Under the pieces are notes generated by a model, which searched no databases, was not told the origin of the DNA, and saw only the letters and a list, made by a program, of their open reading frames with translations. 61,846 nucleotides of DNA, from the IMG/VR virus record IMGVR_UViG_3300030329_003801, positions 1-61,846 of that record; one strand, written 5' to 3'. Within the stretch, counting starts at the first letter, position 1. Every line of letters starts with the position of its first letter. Made by a program: the position numbers and the translations under genes. Source of the stretch: a virus. Below, one piece after another: positions 18,401 to 27,400 of this stretch.

Positions 18401-21400
18401 AAATATTTCAAATGAAGAATTATTTGCTGAAATTATATTAAAAAATAATGCAGAGTCCATAAAAGCAAATAAAAGAAGAGTAGAAGAAGCTGAAAAAATA
18501 GGTATAACAAAAGAGGAATTGAAAAAAGAAAGTTTTGCTACTTTAGCAAAATTAGCAGATAATAATTATGTAAAGAATATACAATCAGATCAAGGAATTA
18601 CTGCTTTTTTAGTAAGATTTTTTAATAATGCTAAAGCATTAAGTTTAGGATACAAAAGAGGTAGTGGTGAAAGATTAGCAAATGATTTTGAAATGTTACT
18701 TTATCATGTTCCTTTTATTGATACTAAAAATTATCAAGAAGTTTTAGCAGTACAAAATTTAAGAGCAAATTACAAATTAAAAAATAATAAACAAATATTT
18801 AATGATTTAGTTAATAAAAAAATAACTGCATCAGATATAGTAAAACAAGTAGAAGCTCCTTCTGAAATTAAGGTAGAGGGATATACAAAACCTTTTAATA
18901 ATATAGGACAATGGAATAAAAGTGCAATTTCAAAATCAGATATTGTACATGATAAAACACCTACTGGTAAACCGAAAGGAAATGTAACTAACCGAAAAAA
19001 TGCTTATGAGACATTATTAGATCTTATTAATACAGATATATCTGTACTCATTAATAAAGAAAATAATGTTGGATTACTTAATGTAACAAAAGGCGTATTG
19101 GAGAAAAATGCATATATAAATTATTCTGAAACTGGTTTAAGTCAATATTTTATTGGATCTGAAGGTATCACTCCTAAAAATGTAAAATCAAATTTAGAAT
19201 CCGTTAATGATAGAATTGCAGAAATAAAAGGGGAAAAGAAACCTGTAGCAGAAGAAAAACCTAAAGTAGAATTTGTTCCTCTTAAAAATGCTAAACCGGA
19301 AGAGTATTTTGATTTGTTTGAAACAGATCCAAAAAAATACGATAAAAATATTCCTGAAATGTTTACGATTAATTATAATAAGAATGAATCTGTTAGGGAG
19401 GAATCATATACTGATCTAATTTTAATACCTGTTGATGATGCGTTGAAATTAATAAATACACCTAAAGCAGAATCTTTAGTTGAAGGAAGGGTTGATTCCA
19501 TAAAAAAAGATATAGTTTCTGGAAGAAAAATAACAAAACTTACTACTGCTTTGTATATGGGAATTGAATCTGAACATTTGAAAAAAGCAGGTGGAAATCT
19601 ACCGAATATAATTGAACCTGATTCATCCGGTTCTATGATTAGAGGTGGTTCTGAAGGAAGACATATTGTCCACGCATTTAAGGAATTAGGCATAGATAAA
19701 GTTCCATTTGTATTAACTGCCGATGGTAAACCCGGTGAGTTTAAATTTAGACATAAGAATAATTGGAGGCCAAATTATGTTATTGTTAATGAAACTCAAC
19801 CAACTTTTCCAGATAAAAAAGTTTCTACAAAAAATTGGATTTATTATTCTGATCTAGTAGAAGAAAAACCTAAAGTAGAACTCTTTAAAGAAAAAGAAGT
19901 TGTTTCTGAAAAGGGAGGTATTTGGAGAAGAAAAGGCCTATATTATGTAAACAGTGACTATAAAAATTGGAGAGTTCATAAGGTTGGTTTTACCCCTCTT
20001 AATCCTTGGCAGTTTGATTATCTTACCCCTGAAGGAAACTGGCAATTTATTGGAACTTATTCAAAGGTTGGAATATCACAAGGATGGATTGAAAGATTTG
20101 CTTTAGCATTTGAACAAGATCCCTCAAAGTTTCTAGGAAGTAGAATGGGAACTTTCCAAAACAAAAGTGGAGAAGGAACCAAAGAAAGAGAATTTACATT
20201 TGCTTTTAACACAAAATGGACTAAGGATCTTTTTGAAAAATTAAATCCAAAATTAAATAAGGAATTAGGTGATCAATTTCTTCCTAGTGGTAATAAGATA
20301 GGAGAATATTACATATATATTACGCCAAGAAAATACGAGGAAAGACCAGAACTTGATATAGCTACTCGTGATTTTTATAAAAGATTATATAAAGAAGATT
20401 GGGTTCAAGGAACGAATATTAAAGGTGAGTATGATATAATATTTACAAAAGAAAAACCTAAAGTAGAAACTCCTAAACCTATATTCTCTCTTTCTGGAAC
20501 TAAACCAGCAACTACGCCTGATAATTTAACAACGATAGATTATAAGACAGAAATTGTACCATTAAGTCAACTTATTACATCAGACAATAAAAATAAATTT
20601 CCTCAAGTATTACAGCCAAGGGAAAGAGATTCTAAGCCATCTGAAATGCAGGTGGAACTTATTGCTAAAAATCCAAAAGCAGACTGGCTTGGTGAAGAAA
20701 ATAGAACTGATCAAGGTGCTCCTATTGTTGGCCCAGATAATGTTGTTGAAAGTGGTAACGGTAGGGTAATGGGTTTAAGATTATCCTCCAAACAATTTCC
20801 TACAGAATTTCAAAAATATTTACAGGACATAGCAGTAGATATTGGAACAGATACAGTAGAACAAAAGAAAATTGCTGATACTTTAGAAAAGAAATTTAAC
20901 GAAGGAGATCCTTCTATTGTTGTAAGAAGAAGGGTAACTTCTTTTTCTGAACAAGAAAGAATTAAGTTTACACAAGATTCTAATTCATCAAGTCTTTTAA
21001 CTAAATCACCTGCTGAACAAGCTAGGATTGATGCCTCTAGAATGCCAGAGGGACTTATTGATTTGTATGAAGGTGGATTGGTAGCACTGGAAAAAAATCG
21101 TGAATTTGTAAGAGGATTCTATAATATTATTCCTAAAAATGAACAACGAGAAATATTAGATGATGCTGGTGATCTAACACAAAATGGAGTTAGAAGAATT
21201 GAAAATTCTTTAATTATAAGGGCTTTTGGAGATATTAGTTTATTTAACAGAATAGCAGAATCAACTACTCCAGAGGTTAAGGCATTAAGTGAATCATTCT
21301 TAATGGCAGCACCTAGATGGATTAAGTTAAGAGAAAGTGTAGAAAGTGGCGTAATACCTAAAGAATTTGATTTAACTTATCATGTTATTGATGCTGTTAA

Positions 21401-24400
21401 TCAAATAAGACAAGCAAGAAAAAAGAACATGCCTTTTTATTCTTTTTTAAATCAATATTCATTTCTGGATACAGGAGAAATACATCCTTATACAAAATTG
21501 TTGTCTACGGTATTTTATCGTGGTAAAGATTATAAGAATTTAGAAACTGCGGACAATATATCTAAAGTCCTATCCCAATACGCCGATAGTTCACGAAAAT
21601 TTGATGATCTTTTTTTAAACGAACAAACCCCTGCACAAATATTAGAGCGTTCAATATTGAATGTTAAAAAAGAAATTTTACCAATTACGGAGGAAGAATT
21701 AAATGGCTACAGAACAAAAGCAGAACAAGTTTCCCCAACAAGACCAGAATCCGATGCAGTATTTCTGGGCGAAAAAGGGGAAAGAAACATTGACTTTGGT
21801 AATGTCAGAGAAACAGGAGACTCTCTCCGAGCAGGAGTACCTGACGTTGCTGAAAGACCGAGTCCAGAACTTAGCAGAGAAGAGCAAGAACGTTTGGGAG
21901 AATCTTCAGAGCGTATTACCGAATCAGGAACTGGCCCTATTAACAGACTGGCAAGAGAGCAAGAGTCTAGGGAATCTGGGAGAAGACCTGATAACGCACA
22001 GCCTGAACAGTTGGATGAATTTACCTCTGGAGCTGAACGAGGTAAAGTTTCCGATACAAGTGAATCAAGACAACAATCTGAAAGAGATTTACAATACGAC
22101 CAACTTGCTAGAGTGGCTTCATCAAAGCTATCCCAAGTATTAGATAAAGTAACAATTAGAACAAAAGAAGGTTCTAGAAAACTTACTCCAATAGAAAAAG
22201 AAAATGTTATTGATGCTTTAACTTTATCAAGAGATTCTTATGTAGAAAAATTTACTGATGAAGGTTTAGGTGGCATTGTTGATATTAAAGGTAGAGTAAA
22301 CTTTACTGTACCTGATTTTGTTAAAAACTTTGAATTAACTGTTGAAGAATTATCATTACCTCCTGAATTAGCTAAAGTTAGAGATAATATTGTTAAAGAT
22401 TTTGCTCTTCCCTATGGGGTAGAAGAATTTGATAGATCTGAAAAAATAAAAGTTAGTAATTGGATTAATATATTTGATCAAAGACTTCCTGAAGATAATA
22501 ATTTTACTCGTGAATATTTAAACTCCAACATTGTTAATACAGCTATTAATAATAAATTTGGGAATCTTCCTAATCCAAGAAAATATTTTTTACAAAAATC
22601 AAATGATTCATTAAAGAATCTTATTAAAGCATTAAAAGAAATTTCAGAAGAATATAAAAGAAAACCTCCCGTTCCTCTTAGTGCAGATGTATCTCCTGAT
22701 GTTAAAAACAAAGATTATAAAAAAGCTAAACCTTTTTTTGAAAAATCTTGGGCTGATGCAAAAGATGCTGGTCTAGGAATAAATGAATGGTTAAGACAAA
22801 TAATAGCAGATCTAAAAAAAGCATTTGGAAAAGTTAAAGAACATCTTAATATAGCTTTATCACATTTAAAAAGATTTGCACAAAGTCTAAGACAAGGTTC
22901 TCTTACTAATACAACTAAAGAAGGAGAGCAAAGTAAATATCAATTAAAACATACGCCTATAAGTAAAGCTAAAAAAATGGAAACATTTACTCCTATTGAT
23001 TTAGATGGACATCTAAAAAAAGGAATGAATGATCTTAGAAAACGAAGAGGAGATATTGATAGATTTGTAACAACAGAGCTTGATTACAAAGATGAAAATG
23101 AAATGGTCAATAACCTTGGAGCTGAACAGGTTGAAGCTGTTGCTCTTGCAATTGATCAATTAGATAGTGGAAAAGGATTTGTTCTTGGTGATCAAACAGG
23201 TGTAGGAAAAGGTCGTGTAGTTGCAGCAATGCTACGATGGTCTAAATTAAGAGGAAAGAATGCAGTATTTGTAACGCAGAAACCTGCTTTATATGCTGAT
23301 ATGATTCGTGACTTAAATGATATTGGTGAAAATATTCAGGATATAAAAATACTTCCAACAAATAATGGTTTAAATATTGATGTTAGTGATGTACCAACAT
23401 TTGGGGAAATTGTCACACCAAGTAAAAAAGAACATGAACAAGAATTAGATAGATTAACAAAATTAGGTAATATGGAAGAATACGATTATGTATTTACTAC
23501 CTATGACCAAATGAATAGAATTGGTGGTAAAATAGATACTCGTCATCAATTCTTAGAAACAATTGCAGAAAATTCTATATTTATTCTTGATGAAAGTCAC
23601 ACAGGTGGAGGACAAGGAATAGGTAAGTTTTCTTCTGTTCCTTTTGATTCAGTTGGAATGACACGAGCTGATTTTCTAAGAGATTTGTTAAGAAGATCTC
23701 AAGGTGCTATGTATTCATCAGCAACATGGGCAAAGAATCCAAAGGTTATGGATTTATATTTAAATACCGATATTCAAGATTCTATTCCAGATGCAGAAGA
23801 GTTTATTGATACTATGATAAAAGGAGGTCTTCCTTTACAATCTGTTGTATCTAATATGTTAGCTGAAACTGGTCAATATAGAAGAGTGGAAAAAAGTTTT
23901 CAAGGTATAAGATTTAATACTGTTGAAATTAATATAGATAAAAAAGGTTTAACTGAAACAGCGAATAATCTTTCTTCTGTTTATCAAGACCTTGTTTCTT
24001 TAGATAGAAAAATTTCAGCTATTACCAGAGCATTAATAAATATTGATCCTGTATTACAAGAAGCAAGAAAAAAAGGGGCTAAAGTTCAAATAACACCAAG
24101 TAATTTTAAATCTCAAATGCATTATATTTCTGGACAGTTAATGACTGCTATGAAAATAAAAGAAGTAGGTGAGATGGCAATTAAAGAACACAAAGCTGGA
24201 AGAAAGCCAATGATTGTTTTATCAAGAACAATGGAGGCTTTTCTTACGCAATATGCTGCTGAAAATAATCTTAAATCAGGAGATGTCATTAACTTAACAT
24301 ACAATGATCTCTTACTTAAATATTTAAAACGATTAAAACAATTTAAAGTAAAAATAGAAAAGCAAAAAGTTGCAAGTATAGGAACACATCAAGCAAAAAT

Positions 24401-27400
24401 TGTTAATAGAGAACCTGTCTTTATATTAAACAATTCTTCTATAGAAAATATTGCAGAAAGTCTTGGTTATGGAGATATTATAGGAGAATTTAATGCATTA
24501 GAACAAAAAATAAAATCTTTAGATTTTAAAGATTTAAGTGTTAAACCTATAGATGATCTTATTGTTACTTTAGAAAATGCTGGGATAAAAGTTAGGGAAC
24601 TAACTGGTCGTGGTATGACTATTACTAAAGATAACAAATTAAAATCTAGAGCTAATAGCCCATCTGTTATTCGCAATGGTGTTAATGAATTTAATGCTGG
24701 AGAAGTAAATGCTCTTGTAATGAATAGAACAGCAGGAACAGGATTATCTATGCATTCTAGTGAATCATTTGCTGATCAAAAACAACGTCATATGATTGTC
24801 TTAGAAGCAGAACCTAATGTTACAGATTTTGTTCAAATTTTAGGTAGAATAAATAGAACTGGACAAGTTATTGTTCCTCAGTATTCATTGTTTAATACAA
24901 GTCATCCAGCTGAAAAAAGAATTGCGGCAATGCTGGAAAGAAAAATGGCATCTCTTAATGCTTCAACAAGTGGATCAATTAAAAATGATTATAGCGTTAA
25001 GGGTATTGTAGACTTTATGAATGCGGCTGGTGATAAAGCCGTAAGGGAATTTTTGCAATCTAATGCAAGTATGAGATCTTTGTTTACTAATTCAGATAAA
25101 GAATTAGAAGAAATAACAGGTATAGCTGATGCTGTAGCTCGTGGATTATTAATAATGGATCCAGCAACAGCTAATAAATTTTATGATTTTGTTTTAAAAA
25201 GATATACAGAAATTAAAGAAGAAGAAACAGGACTTGGTATTAATAAGAATAATATTATTATTATGCCAGATACTCAAGCTGTAACAACCGAACAACAAGA
25301 ATTACATGATGGATTATCTGATGGAAGCCCTTTTCAAAAGCCAGTATATCTTGATAATATTACTATGAAAAAAGTTGTTAAACCTTATACTGTAGCTCAA
25401 TTAAGAAAGAAAATTGAAGATGTTCTTGAAGGAAAAAATATTCAACAATTTTCAGCAAATGAAATTGCAGAAACAAGAAAAGTTTTTGAAGAAGCTATTA
25501 ATGAAGTAAAAACAAAATTTCAAACAGAGACTGAGGATATTGTAGATCCAAAGAAAAAAACTGAAAAAGAACATCGATCAGCAAAAGAAATAAAAAGATT
25601 AGAAACACTCTGGACTGCAATAGAATCACATATTGCTAAATATCCAATTGGTTCTACTATTCAAATAAGAGTTGGAAAAGAAGAAGAGTCTCCTGTTTAT
25701 GACGGAATGGTTATTAATAGAAAAAGAGATACTTCAAAGAATCCTGCAACATCAGGAGCAATACAAATAACACTTGCTTTGGCAAATGGAGAAACACAGC
25801 AAGTAACTGTTGCTCTTTCTCGTTTTATTAAGAATGATGGAACAAGCGGTGAGTCTATATTACGATCAGTTGAATCATCTAAAGTACAAGAATTATTTAC
25901 ATCAGGACAAAAAGAAACAACTGAAGAAAGACATCTTATAACAGGAAATCTTTTATTGGGATCAAGTTTAATTAAAGGTGGAAACTTTGTTAACATTCAG
26001 AAAAGAGTAGGTGATACAGCAGAATTTGATCAGGTGATTGGTATTCTTATGCCTAAAACATTTGATGTTAAAAAAGCTATTGAAAATATGCCTTTTAAAT
26101 TTGGTAGTGAAGAGGAAGTATATCAGTATTTTGTTGAAGCTGGAAAAAATGCTAAAGTTAAAAATTACAGAGGCGATATTGAAATATTTGCCGCTCCGTC
26201 TTTACCCAATGTAGCTTTCATAAGAGTTAAGAAAAGTGCAAAACTTATATTAGAAAATGAAGCTATAACAAATAGACTTCAAAATGGATGGAAGAAAATG
26301 ACTGGGGAATTTAGTCATGCAGGAAGAATTTCTCTCGTGGAAAATGCACCAAATAAAAGTAGCTTGTATGATGTTCTACAGCATATGCATGAACTAGGAA
26401 TTAAATTTCAAACAGTAACTAATCGTGAAGCTGCTCAAAGTGCAAAAGATAATGTTAGACCAAACAATGCTGGAGAAGGCGGTAGTGTTGGTGCAATGAA
26501 AACACCAAAAGATCTAATTGACTCTATAAAGGATGAAACAAATGTTAGCCGTAATTCCCTGTTCAAGAGAATAAGAAACAGTATGACTTCAATGGCACAA
26601 TCTGTCAATGAAAGATACAGTGCAAGAAAGAATCCTAGAGTTGGAGAAACAAGACAGTTTAATAGCAGAACTAATGAACATGCTGATAATATTATTATGC
26701 CAGAGGTTAATGATAGTATTAATATTAAAACAGGCATATTCCCAGCAATAACTACTGGTATGTTAAAAAAAATATTACCACCATTTGTTGTTGCTAAAAG
26801 ATTTGCAGATAAAACTATTTTTGATTTTGTTAGAAAAGCAATTGCAGCACAGGCAATGATAAGAAAAGTTGGATATAGATTAGAGGATGATTTTTTAAGT
26901 ATTAAAAGAAAATACAAGAAAGCAGATTTTAATAAAGTTGTTGATATATTGTGGTCTGGTGATTCAGCAGGAAGAATATTTACCGCCAAAGAATTAAAAG
27001 AAGGATTTACATTTACAAAAGAGGAAAAGGCAGAGTTAAAAAAACAAGGACACAGTGCAAAAGAAATAAACAGAGCTGAAAAAGAAAGTAAGTTTACTGA
27101 CGATGAAGTTGCAATGTACTTGGAAATGAGAAAACTATTTGAAAAAATAGGAAGGTATATTGATAAACATAACTTTAATATGGTTCCTTTCATAAGAAGA
27201 ATGAAAACACTTCGCAAGAAACAAATGGAATCACAGGTTAATCCAGAATTTCTTAATGATTTAAGAACATTGTTTGCAAGAAAGTTTTTATTGGAAAGAC
27301 AATTTAGAAATAACATTGGTAATCCAGAATTATTACGACAAGAACTTCAATCAATTGATGAACAAATATTATCTATTCCTTTAATAAAGTATAGTGATGC

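Noticed and set aside
26435-27316. 293-codon minus-strand frame inside the giant gene
   Set aside because: The plus frame is well supported there; the minus product is Leu/Ser/Phe-rich as expected from AT-rich antisense, with no SD or neighbours.
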